A stretch of 64,000 nt of DNA from OMIW01 sp044235645 (GTDB lineage Bacteria; Bdellovibrionota_C; UBA2361; OMIW01): positions 124,001 to 188,000 of the forward strand of contig JBIIHQ010000005.1 of NCBI GenBank assembly GCA_044235645.1, read 5' to 3'. The notes beneath the pieces are model-generated. The model was not told the origin of the DNA. It saw only the letters and a list, made by a program, of their open reading frames with translations, and ran no database searches. Each line of letters opens with the position of its first letter. Within the stretch, counting starts at the first letter, position 1. Shown piece after piece: positions 34,490-43,533 of the stretch. Made by a program: the position numbers and the translations under genes.

Positions 34490-35968
34490 ATGGATTATGC
34501 AGCGATTCCTTCCGTGAGCAAGGAGCAGTGTTCCCCGGCCTATTCGGTCACTGTTCGAATCCAGATTGCAAACGCACCCGGCCGCTTCGCATCAGTGCTC
34601 CAATTGATTGGTGAGGCTCACGGTTCGGTTGCGGAGATAACTCTCATTAAGGGCACTTTTGCGTATACGCTTCGCGATGTGACCATCAACACCCGGAATG
34701 AGGAGCATGCCGCTGAGATAGTCTCGCTTCTCGCGCGAACCCCGCTCTGCTCTCTGATAGCCTGGCAGGATGATACCTTTGTGTTACACCGAGGAGGGGT
34801 GCTTGAGGTTCATCCCCGAGTACCAGTGAGAAACGCCGAGGCATTGGCGCGACTGTATACGCCGGGTGTGGCCCGGATCTGCACGGCGATCAAGAACGAC
34901 CCAGAGAGTGTTTACGCTCATACGACCAAGAGGAATACGGTCGCAGTGGTGACCGATGGGACCGCGGTTCTCGGGCTTGGTGATATCGGTCCAAAGGCTG
35001 CACTTCCGGTGATGGAGGGAAAGGCGGCTCTCTTCAAGCAATTCGCTGGAGTCGATGCCGTTCCGATATGCCTCGCCGTGAGCGAGGTTGAAGATGTCAT
35101 CAATGCGGTGAAAGCGATTAGTCCCGGATTTGGCGGCATTAATCTCGAAGATATATCGGCACCCCGCTGTTTTGAGATAGAGGAGCGGCTTCAGCGTGAG
35201 CTCGATATCCCCGTGTTTCACGACGACCAACATGGAACCGCCGTCGTTGTTGTCGCTGCATTAATGAATGCGGCGCGGTTGGTGGGCAAGCCATTCGAGT
35301 CGCTGAAGGTGGTCGTCTGTGGCTTCGGCGCGGGAGGTGTTGCGTGCACCAAGATGTTGATAGAGGCGGGAGTTCGGCGGGTAGTGCCGTGTGATAGCCG
35401 CGGTATCGTCTATAAGGGTCGTCCCTACGGCATGAATCCGATGAAGGAAAAGCTAGTCGATCAGATCATCGAGCAGCAGGGCGAGGGCACAATCGCGGAT
35501 GCCCTTGCGGGTGCCGATGCGTTCGTGGGAGTTTCGCGACCTGGGTCGGTGTCCGTTGAGATGATAAAGAGGATGGCCCCAGACCCGATCGTGTTTGTGT
35601 TGGCAAATCCTGTGCCCGAGCTGTTGCCGCACGAGCTTGCAGGGATTGCACGGGTGGTCGCAACCGGTCGCTCCGATTACGCAAACCAGGTGAATAATGC
35701 GCTCTGTTTCCCCGGCATATTTCGGGGAGCACTTTCGTGCCATGCGCGCCAGATTACCCCCCGTATGAAGATAGCTGCCGCTCAGGCGATAGCGAGTCTC
35801 ATCGCTCCGGGTGCTCTTCGTGAGGATCACATCATTCCGAGCATATTCGATCCTCTCGTCGCAGAGACAGTGGAGCAAAGGGTAATCGAGGCAGCGCATC
35901 AAGATGGCGTAGCGCGCACCCGTGTGCGGGATGCGACGATGATCGAGGGCGCGCATCGTCCGCTCTGA
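34490..35968 (+). CDS. Malic enzyme (NAD(P)-dependent) with N-terminal ACT domain
   Basis: A 492-residue oxidative malate decarboxylase (malate to pyruvate). Residues 1 to about 90 form an ACT domain (YSVTVRIQIANAPGRFASV), a regulatory unit present in a subset of bacterial malic enzymes. The catalytic part shows YTPGVARIC, TDGTAVLGLGDIGPKAALPV, PVFHDDQHGTAVV and the Rossmann VVCGFGAGGVACTKM. It lacks the C-terminal phosphotransacetylase domain of the MaeB type. AAAGGGCG precedes the ATG. uppP follows 56 bases downstream. Cofactor choice cannot be read reliably. Confidence 0.94.
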   Translation: MDYAAIPSVSKEQCSPAYSVTVRIQIANAPGRFASVLQLIGEAHGSVAEITLIKGTFAYTLRDVTINTRNEEHAAEIVSLLARTPLCSLIAWQDDTFVLHRGGVLEVHPRVPVRNAEALARLYTPGVARICTAIKNDPESVYAHTTKRNTVAVVTDGTAVLGLGDIGPKAALPVMEGKAALFKQFAGVDAVPICLAVSEVEDVINAVKAISPGFGGINLEDISAPRCFEIEERLQRELDIPVFHDDQHGTAVVVVAALMNAARLVGKPFESLKVVVCGFGAGGVACTKMLIEAGVRRVVPCDSRGIVYKGRPYGMNPMKEKLVDQIIEQQGEGTIADALAGADAFVGVSRPGSVSVEMIKRMAPDPIVFVLANPVPELLPHELAGIARVVATGRSDYANQVNNALCFPGIFRGALSCHARQITPRMKIAAAQAIASLIAPGALREDHIIPSIFDPLVAETVEQRVIEAAHQDGVARTRVRDATMIEGAHRPL

Positions 35969-36024
35969 TACGATGCTTGTCGAATTCGGTGCGAAGGGAC
36001 GAAGGTTTATGCACGGAGTGCGAG

Positions 36025-36840
36025 ATGGAGCTGCTCTGGATAGCGGTGGTGCTTGGCGTCATTGAGGGGCTCACGGAGTTTTTGCCGGTCTCGAGCACGG
36101 GGCACCTCATAGTGGTTGGACACCTTCTGGGCTTTACTGATGACGTTGCTGACACGTTCGAGGTCTTTATCCAGCTTGGGGCGATCCTCGCGGTCGTGGT
36201 GCTCTACTGGCGGCGTTTTTTGGCACTACTGCCGGGGCCAGATGGTGTGAAGCGGGAGGGAGAGGGGGGTGCGCTTGCCGGATGGTCGGGGATCATCAAA
36301 ATCGCTGCGGCGTGTCTGCCGGTATTCGTGCTGGGGCTTTTTGCCCGCGACGCGATTAAGACCTACCTCTTTTCGCCAATTCCGGTCGCGTGGGCACTCA
36401 TCGTCGGTGGCATAGTCATCATGATAGTTGATCGAGATCATCGTGCAGCTCGCGGTGAGCGGTGCTCTCTTGATCGGATCTCGCTCAAGCAGGCGATCGG
36501 TATCGGCTGCATCCAGTGTTGCGCGTTGTGGCCCGGCATCTCTCGCAGTGGTGCAACGATTATTGGCGGGCTCGCATGTGGACTTGAGCGACGTGCCGCA
36601 GCCGAGTTTTCTTTTTTGGTAGCGGTGCCGGTGATGATGGCGGCTACCGGATATGACCTTCTCAAAAGCTGGCAGGTGCTCGATAGCAGCGTGCTGGTCC
36701 CATTTCTTGCCGGGTTTCTCGTCTCGTTTGTGGTTGCTGTGGCAGCGATTAGGGGATTTGTCGCGTTCCTCGGGTCCGGGTCGATGATACCGTTTGCCGC
36801 GTATCGGGTGGTTCTGGGGATTATGGTGCTGAGGATGTAA
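36025..36840 (+). CDS. uppP: Undecaprenyl-diphosphatase
   Basis: UppP/BacA, which recycles undecaprenyl diphosphate to the monophosphate for cell wall and LPS synthesis. The two catalytic signatures are present: EGLTEFLPVSSTGHLIVVG near the N-terminus and PGISRSGATIIGGL in the middle. About eight transmembrane helices and 271 residues match the family. Start at ATG 36025 with GGAG upstream; the in-frame extension to 35977 is not supported by the family. A terminator hairpin lies 5 bases past the stop codon. Confidence 0.96.
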   Translation: MELLWIAVVLGVIEGLTEFLPVSSTGHLIVVGHLLGFTDDVADTFEVFIQLGAILAVVVLYWRRFLALLPGPDGVKREGEGGALAGWSGIIKIAAACLPVFVLGLFARDAIKTYLFSPIPVAWALIVGGIVIMIVDRDHRAARGERCSLDRISLKQAIGIGCIQCCALWPGISRSGATIIGGLACGLERRAAAEFSFLVAVPVMMAATGYDLLKSWQVLDSSVLVPFLAGFLVSFVVAVAAIRGFVAFLGSGSMIPFAAYRVVLGIMVLRM

Positions 36841-36845
36841 AAAAA

Positions 36846-36875
36846 GGAACCCTGCGCTTATACGCGAAGGGTTCC
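36846..36875 (-). terminator. Intrinsic terminator (minus strand, perhaps bidirectional)
   Basis: GGAACCCT (36846-36853) pairs with AGGGTTCC (36868-36875), with further GCG/CGC pairing inside. The run of seven A to its left reads as a T-tract on the minus strand, so it should end the minus-strand gene at 36901. It may also serve uppP. Confidence 0.7.
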
Positions 36876-36900
36876 GAAAGAGAGGCTTGTCTGATCTCAA

Positions 36901-37215
36901 TCAATCTACCTGCCAACGCCGCGCCAGTGTTGCCCACGGCTTGAACTGAGAGCCCCTCAGAACACACGCAGCTCTTGGTGCGTCAATCGACGACCCCGAC
37001 AGAAGGGCGATCGCGAGACAGGATTGTCCCACCTCGCACACGTCAGGGGACGCCAATGTTGCGTGGGCAAACTCGATGATCGCGTCCAAGAAAGGCGGAT
37101 GAACCTTGTTGAGCCGCAACGCAACCCAGTCAAGGTAGGTCCCTGGATCACTTTTTTGCTTCCACGGGGGGAGCAAGCAGGACAAGGCCTCTTGGACTAC
37201 GACGGAGCGCGACAT
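36901..37215 (-). CDS. Small hypothetical protein
   Basis: A reading frame of about 104 residues ending beside a good minus-strand terminator, which supports it being expressed. The product (SRSVVVQEALSCLLPPWKQK at its start) has helical stretches but no family I recognise. The frame stays open to 37416, but that would overlap the divergent heptose gene at 37393. The ATG at 37215, just after AAGGG, avoids this and is chosen with reserve. Confidence 0.5.
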   Translation of the reverse strand: MSRSVVVQEALSCLLPPWKQKSDPGTYLDWVALRLNKVHPPFLDAIIEFAHATLASPDVCEVGQSCLAIALLSGSSIDAPRAACVLRGSQFKPWATLARRWQVD

Positions 37216-37392
37216 AACCCTTAAAACAAACGGGCCAGTTTCTAGCCCAGGGGGTAAAAAAAAACAATAGTTCTGAGGGCCATTTTTCATTCCCACACCG
37301 CCTCTCCATCTGCCCGGGTTCTCAGCGAGCATGTGCTCGGGTATACTCTCGGGGTCGTCATCGTAGAAGCATTTATCTGTTGACCCTCTCTC

Positions 37393-38421
37393 ATGCCAAT
37401 CCTCCCCCGACACCACCTCCCCCCCCTCCTTCAGCAGCTTCGTCTCTCAAACCGTACCATTGGGTATACCTCGGGCACCTTCGACCTCCTTCACCGAGGA
37501 CACGTTGAGTATCTGGAGCTTGCTCGTAACCTCTGTGACGTGCTCGTGGTGGGGGTTAATTCTGATTCTTCGGTCCGGGCTTATAAGGGACCAACCCGCC
37601 CGGTGGTGAGTGGGGAGGACCGAGCTCGGGTCGTTGCCGGCCTCAGGAGCGTAGATTATGTGTTTCTCTTCGATGAAACGAACAACAATCGCTCGATAGA
37701 GATGCTTCGGCCTGATGTGTATATCAAGGCAGGGGACTACACCAAGGATAAGCTCTCGTCCGCTCCGATCATAGAGGCGTATGGGGGGCGGGTTGAGTTG
37801 GTGCCCTTCGTTCCTGATCGTTCAACCTCCGCAATTATTGAAAGGATAGGGTTAATAGCGCAGACAGGCTCAGTTACTCCACGATCGCTTGAGCCCCGGC
37901 CAGCTCTTTTCCTTGATCGTGATGGGACCATTATCGATCATGTCGAATACCTGCACGACCCGGCTAAGGTCACCATCAAACCGGGAGCGTTCTCCGCGAT
38001 ACGTCGGTTTCAGGACGCTGGGTATCGTATCATTATGGTCACCAACCAACCGGGGATAAGTCTTGGATACTTTACCGTCGAAGATCTCTTTCGGGTGAAT
38101 GCTCGAATTCTTCGAGAGTCGGCACCGTTTGGGGTGGTTTTCGATAAACTGTATTTCTGTCCCCACTCAAATGTGGATCGGTGCTCGTGCCGAAAGCCGC
38201 TTCCCGGGATGCTCGAGAGAGCTGTCACGGACCTTCGGGTGTTGCGTCAGGAGAGTATCTTCGTCGGAGATTCGGGGGTCGATATCGAGGCCGCTCGCGA
38301 ATTTGGATGCCGATCGGTACTTTTGCGGGAGCCGGTACCATCCATGAAAAATGACACCGGTGGCTCATTCGCGGACGTCGTTGCCTCTTCGTGGGACGAG
38401 ATCGCTGCGTTGGTGGGGTGA
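37393..38421 (+). CDS. Heptose-phosphate adenylyltransferase fused to heptose-1,7-bisphosphate phosphatase (HldE C-terminal domain + GmhB)
   Basis: A 342-residue two-domain enzyme for ADP-heptose, the LPS inner-core precursor. Residues about 20-155 are a cytidylyltransferase-type domain as in the C-terminal half of HldE/RfaE (TSGTFDLLHRGHVEYL, with the HxGH catalytic motif, and IKAGDYTKDKL). Residues about 170-342 are a HAD phosphatase of the GmhB type: LFLDRDGTI (catalytic Asp, 173-181), TNQPGI, the zinc-binding CPHSNVDRCSCRKP and FVGDSGVDIEAA. Order in the pathway: GmhB removes the C7 phosphate, then the adenylyltransferase acts, so consecutive steps sit on one chain. No HldE kinase domain is seen in the window. 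Confidence 0.92.
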   Translation: MPILPRHHLPPLLQQLRLSNRTIGYTSGTFDLLHRGHVEYLELARNLCDVLVVGVNSDSSVRAYKGPTRPVVSGEDRARVVAGLRSVDYVFLFDETNNNRSIEMLRPDVYIKAGDYTKDKLSSAPIIEAYGGRVELVPFVPDRSTSAIIERIGLIAQTGSVTPRSLEPRPALFLDRDGTIIDHVEYLHDPAKVTIKPGAFSAIRRFQDAGYRIIMVTNQPGISLGYFTVEDLFRVNARILRESAPFGVVFDKLYFCPHSNVDRCSCRKPLPGMLERAVTDLRVLRQESIFVGDSGVDIEAAREFGCRSVLLREPVPSMKNDTGGSFADVVASSWDEIAALVG

Positions 38422-38441
38422 TGATGCTGGGCGGGGTACCC

Positions 38442-38996
38442 TCATTCAGCGCACAAGCGGTCAAGCATAATCGCACATGCCGACCGTACCGAAAGGTGAT
38501 TGTATGGGGTAGGGCCCTTTATCGGCTCCAGAAACAGGTCGGCCCGATCAAGGAGTTGCTGACTCATTCCCCACCCGGTTCCGAGCATCAATGCGAAAGG
38601 TTCATCGCTGGTGCGGAGCAGCTTTCGTCCATCTCCAAAAGTGATGCGCTCTCCACCATCTTTTGCCGATGTGGCTATCAGTCGGGGGAGTTTACCCGTT
38701 TGATGATGAATCCCGGCGATTGCGTCGTCGAGCGAGGAGACAACGTGGATATGCTCAAGCGCCTCTTTCCGGTTGGGGTTATAAGTTGCGCCGAATCCCT
38801 CTTCCCAGTGCATTTTGATGGTTCGGCCAAGTGCCCGCATAGGCGGAGCAGGATGGGCGATGTAGGTGGCCGCAACGCCGTAGGTGCGGGCACTGCGGGC
38901 GATATCGTGTAGATCAATAAGAGTTAATGAGGTCGTGACTCCCGCTCCCGTCTTATCCACCATTTCAGCGTGCAAAAGGACGACAAAAAGGCTCAT
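38442..38996 (-). CDS. SPOUT-type RNA methyltransferase (PF09936 / COG4752-like)
   Basis: A 184-residue protein that looks like the SAM-dependent SPOUT RNA methyltransferase family commonly found next to trmD in deltaproteobacterial-type genomes and Aquificae. Supporting segments: VVLLHAEMVDKTGAGVTTSL, DLHDIARSARTYGV, FALMLGTGWGMSQ (cofactor loop) and IKGPTPYNHLSVRSACAIML (C-terminal knot region). The RNA target is unknown. Start at ATG 38996; the upstream in-frame part to 39092 overlaps trmD and is not conserved. It follows trmD by 31 bases on the same strand. Confidence 0.85.
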   Translation of the reverse strand: MSLFVVLLHAEMVDKTGAGVTTSLTLIDLHDIARSARTYGVAATYIAHPAPPMRALGRTIKMHWEEGFGATYNPNRKEALEHIHVVSSLDDAIAGIHHQTGKLPRLIATSAKDGGERITFGDGRKLLRTSDEPFALMLGTGWGMSQQLLDRADLFLEPIKGPTPYNHLSVRSACAIMLDRLCAE

Positions 38997-39027
38997 GGAG
39001 TGCTCCGACAGACAATCGTTTTTCAGG

Positions 39028-39819
39028 CTATTCGTTGGGTTGCTTAGGGGGTTGGGAGGCCTCTCCCTCAGGGGCATTCTCCTTCGGTTCAAGGATGGCC
39101 GTACTTTTTTCGTGTGCGAAGCTCGGCCGCACTCGCGCAGTTCGTTTGCGGCTCTGCTCGGCCCGCCACGACGCTATTCGCTGGTGATTGCCCGAGAGGA
39201 GAGGCTCAGGTACTGCCAGCCCCCGGAATACGGCAGGCTTGGTGTACACGGGTGCCTCGAGGGTGATCGTATCGTCAGCCCCGATGGATTCCTGCTCCGA
39301 GGAAGTCGCGTTACCGAGAGCTCCGGGCAGCAGTCGGGCCGACGCCTCGATCATTGCCATCGCTGCAATCTCCCCTCCGACGAGGATAAAATCGCCGAGT
39401 GAAATCTCCTCATCGACGTGGAGGTCGATGATCCGCTGATCAATCCCTTCGTACCGACCACAGAGGAAGACGAGCGAAGAAAGTTGGCTCAGCCTCACCG
39501 CGGTGCTTTGCCGAAAAAGGGGGCCACATGGTGAGGGATAAATGATGCGCGCGTCGGGTTGACGCTCTTTTATTCGAGTTAACGCTGCATCGAGTGGCTC
39601 AGGCCGCAACACCATCCCGGGACCACCACCGTATGGGGTGTCGTCCACGTTGCGATGGGGAAGGGGGGCATATTCTCGGGGATTAACGGTTTCGATGGAC
39701 AGCAGCCCTCGCGAACATGCCCTTCCCACTATGCCCAGCTCCCGAAAGGGAGTGAAGAGGTGGGGAAAAAGGGTAATGATGGTGCATTGCACAGGATCAC
39801 CATGGCACCGGGCCATCAT
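39028..39819 (-). CDS. trmD: tRNA (guanine-N1-)-methyltransferase
   Basis: TrmD makes m1G37 in tRNAs, preventing frameshifts. The N-terminal SPOUT domain has ITLFPHLFTPFRELGIVGRA, DDTPYGGGPGMVLRPEPL and the cofactor-knot segments FLCGRYEGIDQRI and EISLGDFILVGGEIAAMAMI. The C-terminal domain follows (PVYTKPAVFRGLAVPEPLLS, then GNHQRIASWR). The last about 40 residues are a Glu/Pro-rich tail beyond the usual length. It sits 37 bases after rpsP with no rimM between them, which is unusual. Confidence 0.95.
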   Translation of the reverse strand: MMARCHGDPVQCTIITLFPHLFTPFRELGIVGRACSRGLLSIETVNPREYAPLPHRNVDDTPYGGGPGMVLRPEPLDAALTRIKERQPDARIIYPSPCGPLFRQSTAVRLSQLSSLVFLCGRYEGIDQRIIDLHVDEEISLGDFILVGGEIAAMAMIEASARLLPGALGNATSSEQESIGADDTITLEAPVYTKPAVFRGLAVPEPLLSGNHQRIASWRAEQSRKRTARVRPSFAHEKSTAILEPKENAPEGEASQPPKQPNE

Positions 39820-39856
39820 GTGATATGGGCTCCTCTCGATCGAGAGCTCACCCGCC

Positions 39857-40189
39857 TTAAGCTGCAGCCCGCTTCGCTGCCCGTTCTTTCCGAGCCTTCC
39901 GCGCCGCCTGAATGCGTGCTCGTTGTCTCTGTTCCCGCTCTTCGAGGAGCCCCGGGAACGATTTTCTGATGAGGGATGCGACCACAGGAGTTGTCTGAGC
40001 CCCGTTACCTACCCATTTACGGACAGCTTCCTCCTGCAGTACCACAGCGGCCGGGTTTACCATTGGATTGTACGTCCCGACAATCTGCAGAAATCGCCCA
40101 TCTCGCCAACACTGCTTCTCCGCGGCAACAACCCGATAGTGGGGCCGCTTTTTCTGTCCGTGTCGTGCTAGTCGTAGTGTTACTGCCAC
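39857..40189 (-). CDS. rpsP: 30S ribosomal protein S16
   Basis: S16 of 110 residues. VTLRLARHGQKKRPHYRVVA and GRFLQIVGTYNPMVNP are canonical, with a basic Arg/Lys/Ala-rich C-terminal tail of about 30 residues. I use the GTG at 40189, with AAGGAGC about seven bases upstream; the longer in-frame start at 40447 would overlap ffh and has no family support. A short hairpin (TCAGGA/TCCTGA, 40240-40258) lies in the leader and could be regulatory, but this is weak. Start of an rpsP-trmD-methyltransferase set downstream of ffh. Confidence 0.95.
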   Translation of the reverse strand: MAVTLRLARHGQKKRPHYRVVAAEKQCWRDGRFLQIVGTYNPMVNPAAVVLQEEAVRKWVGNGAQTTPVVASLIRKSFPGLLEEREQRQRARIQAARKARKERAAKRAAA

Positions 40190-40421
40190 GTGTGCTCCTT
40201 TTGGTCGTGTTTTTCTGGTTGACGTCCGATAATTTCTTCTCAGGAGTAGTAATCCTGAAGTAAAATCAAAGTTTTGACTGCGACTTCTCGACCGACGTGA
40301 GTGCTGCGTCGCCGGTTGGATGAGAGGGCCCTCACGTTCGCAGAGGTGGGAAACCTTACCAGAGGGCAGCAGAGAGGTCAAGAATGGGATATGTTTATCG
40401 TATTGAACCTCAGGGCTAGCG

Positions 40422-41831
40422 CTACCGGCCCCTTCCACCGCGCCCACCAGCCCCCCCGAACCCCCCGAGGCCTCCTATACCAGGCATTCCGCCCGGCAAC
40501 TTCCCCCCCAACATCTTGGCAAGTCCCCCGAGCCCACCCTTAGTCAGCTGTTGCATCATCTTCTTCATCTCCGTGAACTGCTTGACGAGTTGATTAACCG
40601 CCTCAACGGAGGTCCCTGATCCCCGCGCAATACGTCGGCGGCGTGATCCATCCAGGATAGCAGTGTTTCGGCGCTCCTGAGGGGTCATCGAGAGGATGAT
40701 GGCTTCGACCCGTTTCATCTCCCGCTCGGGCAATTCTGGGTCAACTCCTTCGAGCATCTTGCCCATTCCGGGTATCATCGACGTGAGCGATGTAATCGAC
40801 CCCATGCGACGGATAGTTCTCATCTGAGTGAGAAAATCATCAAGGGTGAACTCGTCCCGTTTGAACTTTTTATGGAGCTTCTCGGTATCCTCAATCGACA
40901 TTTCGCGCTGCGCCTTCTCGATCAAAGTGAGGACATCTCCCATTCCCAAAATGCGGGATGCCATCCGATCGGGATGAAAGAGCTCGAGACCTTCAGGTTT
41001 TTCACTTACCCCCACAAACTTGATAGGCTGTCCGGTCACAGCCCGCATTGAGAGAGCAGCACCTCCTCTGGTGTCCCCATCGAGTTTGGTGAGCACGAGC
41101 CCCGTGATCGAGAGCGCATCGTGAAATCCTTTCGCGATATCGACGGCGGTTTGACCCGTCATCGAATCTGCGACCAAAAGAATTTCGTGCGGATGAATCG
41201 CTTCTCTCATCCCTCTAACTTCATCCATGAGACGATTATCAATCTGTAGTCGCCCTGCGGTGTCGATAATGACCGCATCGACTCCCGAGCGGCGAGCCTC
41301 CTCGACCCCCTGACGGGCGATATCGACGGGATTCATCTCAACTGTCGAAGGGAACACGGGTATCTGAAGCTGATTCCCGAGGGTCTGGAGCTGCTTGATA
41401 GCGGCGGGACGGTAGATATCAGCCGGCACAAGGAGAGTTCGTTTCTTGAATTCACGTCGGAGGAGGAGGGCAAGTTTTGCTGCCGTTGTCGTTTTTCCTG
41501 CTCCCTGCAATCCGACGAGCATGATGATGAATGGAGGTTCAGCGGTAAAGGTGAGCTGCGCCGACCCCGGCCCCATCGTCTCAGTGAGCTCTTCAAAGAC
41601 TATTTTAATGATCTGCTGCGATGGGTTAAGGCTTTTCATGACCTGTTCGCCGAGCGCCTTCTGCGCGATCCGCTCGCAGAGCCCTTTCGTGACAGCGAAA
41701 TGGACATCAGCCCCCAACAAGGCCATGCGTACCTCTTTGAGGGTCTCCTCGATATCTTTTTGAGATATCGTCGTGCGGCCCTTAATCCGCTGAAATGCTG
41801 ATTCGAGTTTTTCTTGGAGAGCGGCAAACAT
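40422..41831 (-). CDS. ffh: Signal recognition particle protein
   Basis: Ffh/SRP54, the GTPase that brings nascent membrane proteins to SecYEG through 4.5S RNA and FtsY. N domain from MFAALQEKLESAFQRIKG; G domain with GLQGAGKTTTAAKLA, the DTAGRLQID box and TKLDGDTRGGAALS; M domain with GMGKMLEGVD, TPQERRN and RRRRIARGSGTSVEAVN (RNA-binding helix), then a Met-rich segment. Ends in a Gly/Arg-rich tail. Start set at ATG 41831 (469 residues); the upstream 40 in-frame residues are unsupported. No SRP RNA gene was seen in the window. Confidence 0.96.
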   Translation of the reverse strand: MFAALQEKLESAFQRIKGRTTISQKDIEETLKEVRMALLGADVHFAVTKGLCERIAQKALGEQVMKSLNPSQQIIKIVFEELTETMGPGSAQLTFTAEPPFIIMLVGLQGAGKTTTAAKLALLLRREFKKRTLLVPADIYRPAAIKQLQTLGNQLQIPVFPSTVEMNPVDIARQGVEEARRSGVDAVIIDTAGRLQIDNRLMDEVRGMREAIHPHEILLVADSMTGQTAVDIAKGFHDALSITGLVLTKLDGDTRGGAALSMRAVTGQPIKFVGVSEKPEGLELFHPDRMASRILGMGDVLTLIEKAQREMSIEDTEKLHKKFKRDEFTLDDFLTQMRTIRRMGSITSLTSMIPGMGKMLEGVDPELPEREMKRVEAIILSMTPQERRNTAILDGSRRRRIARGSGTSVEAVNQLVKQFTEMKKMMQQLTKGGLGGLAKMLGGKLPGGMPGIGGLGGFGGAGGRGGRGR

Positions 41832-42016
41832 GACGGTGCCTTCTAATAAGGAGCGAAGTTGAGCAAGGGAAAGGAGCAGTTCAGGCGGGAGCCAGCAAAA
41901 AAGCAGAAACGCCCTCAAGTCGCAAGACGGTGCCGGCCGGTTACCATACATCCGGAATGTACATCTCTGTGCGATACGACAGTGTACTCCGGCATTGAGT
42001 CGGTGATCAATGACGC

Positions 42017-42742
42017 TCAGGTTGGGAAGATTGCCCGAAGCAATGGGAGCCGGAGAAAGTTGCCTTCGACATGTTCAATCCGCGGGGAAGCAGCGAGCCT
42101 ATTTTCGAATGAGATCGCAAAGTCTTCCCCCTCCCCACTGGCACCCGCTCTTACAGATTGGGTCACTCGGAGATAATTCTCGAGGGCTCCGTGAGAGGCT
42201 GAGATGGCTTCCCGACAGGCTCTCAACTTCTCAGGTGAAGAGAAGCTAATCGAAGAGGGATCAATCGATGACAGCGGTTTGAGCGCCGATAGCGCTCCCA
42301 CGATGTTATCGAAGCTTACATGCTTATCCACCACCCGACCTGCATGACCGAGAAACGGTTGTGCCCCGTCGGGAAGGGTAAACCCGGTGAGATCGTTAAA
42401 ATTGCCCGTCGAGTCGTGAGCATCCGCCTCGAGTGCCACTCGAATCTCGTCAGAAACCCCTGCCTCGCTTGCCCGAAAGGACATCTGCTCGATGTTCTCA
42501 AGAAAACCGAACAATCCGGAGAGGGCATGCTCGACCAAGTCGATGTGAGCCGACTGTTTCGGGGTGCAACCGATGAGCCCGTTTGCAGCCTCACCGGATT
42601 TCGGTCGCGGTAACATGTTAGTCTTACTGATATTCCCCACCGTGCAGATTGAACCATCAGGGGAATTTGCCGAGAGCCCCTTAAAAGATACTAACCTTGC
42701 CCGAAGATCGCTCCCTTCACGGGAGAATACATCTCGATCCAT
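42017..42742 (-). CDS. Hypothetical protein
   Basis: About 241 residues with no family I recognise. It appears soluble, without signal peptide or transmembrane helix, mostly helical, and moderately acidic. Segments such as LVEHALSGLFGFLENIEQMS and KLRACREAISASHGALENYL look like helical bundles. The ATG at 42742 is preferred over one six codons earlier. The gene lies upstream of ffh on the same strand, 185 bases away. Confidence 0.6.
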   Translation of the reverse strand: MDRDVFSREGSDLRARLVSFKGLSANSPDGSICTVGNISKTNMLPRPKSGEAANGLIGCTPKQSAHIDLVEHALSGLFGFLENIEQMSFRASEAGVSDEIRVALEADAHDSTGNFNDLTGFTLPDGAQPFLGHAGRVVDKHVSFDNIVGALSALKPLSSIDPSSISFSSPEKLRACREAISASHGALENYLRVTQSVRAGASGEGEDFAISFENRLAASPRIEHVEGNFLRLPLLRAIFPT

Positions 42743-42941
42743 GACACACCTTCCTTTCATCCATGAAGTTCCGCGGGGGATCCCACGGGCCCTACAAACC
42801 TACTGTTGTGATCGGCACAACAGACAGAAACTTGAGACGATATTTTATTTTAAAAATGAATGCCCTCAGGGCGAGTTCTGAGATACTATCAAAGAGCGGG
42901 TTTGCTCACTGCGTGGGGACGATTTTTACGAGGAGAGTGAA

Positions 42942-43403
42942 GTGACGATTTCAGAGACAATCCCCCCTTCATCGCCCGGGGCGACACCACCGACGTCACC
43001 ATCAAATCTCTTCAGTTTTTCTTGGCTCTCGTTTTTATTCGGCGTTGTTGTGGGGTACGTTGTTTTTAGGCCCGGAGGCGTCATCGATTATTTTCTTCTC
43101 TCCGGTGGCATGCGGGATCGGTTTGCTCAGGAGGATGCTCGCTTCGGTGCTCAACGGGAAGGGTGGCAGGGAGCAGGGAGTGGGTATGGGCGAGGATTTG
43201 GTGCCGGGGCAGGGGGCAAACGGGAAGGTCTTGGATTCGATGGCCTCCCGGGGGGTGGTTACCAGGGGAGGGTTGATCAGTACGACAATCGAAGAGGTTT
43301 TGGTGAAGATGGATTTCCTGATGACGAGAGTGGGCCTTTGCGAGCTCCGCGCGCGCCGGGATCGGTTCAATTACCTCCAACTGACCTGTTTAGTGGCAGG
43401 TAA
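42942..43403 (+). CDS. Hypothetical single-pass membrane protein with Gly-rich tail
   Basis: A 153-residue frame opening with GTG. The first about 20 residues are Ser/Thr/Pro-rich. One transmembrane helix follows (LFSFSWLSFLFGVVVGYVVF, about residues 23-42), and the rest is a Gly/Arg-rich, probably unfolded region ending near a Pro-rich LRAPRAPGS. No family recognised. GAGGAGAG precedes the GTG at good spacing. Function unknown. Confidence 0.6.
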   Translation: MTISETIPPSSPGATPPTSPSNLFSFSWLSFLFGVVVGYVVFRPGGVIDYFLLSGGMRDRFAQEDARFGAQREGWQGAGSGYGRGFGAGAGGKREGLGFDGLPGGGYQGRVDQYDNRRGFGEDGFPDDESGPLRAPRAPGSVQLPPTDLFSGR

Positions 43404-43533
43404 AGGATGCTCCTGGGGGCTAGCCTTGTGCGCGGCACCGAGAGAAAGGCAGGAATACCGCAGATTGTTGGTCAGTCTGTTGGGCTTCCCTTCCCTTTTT
43501 TAGTTTCTCCGGCACCGTTCTTTTCGAGGTCGG

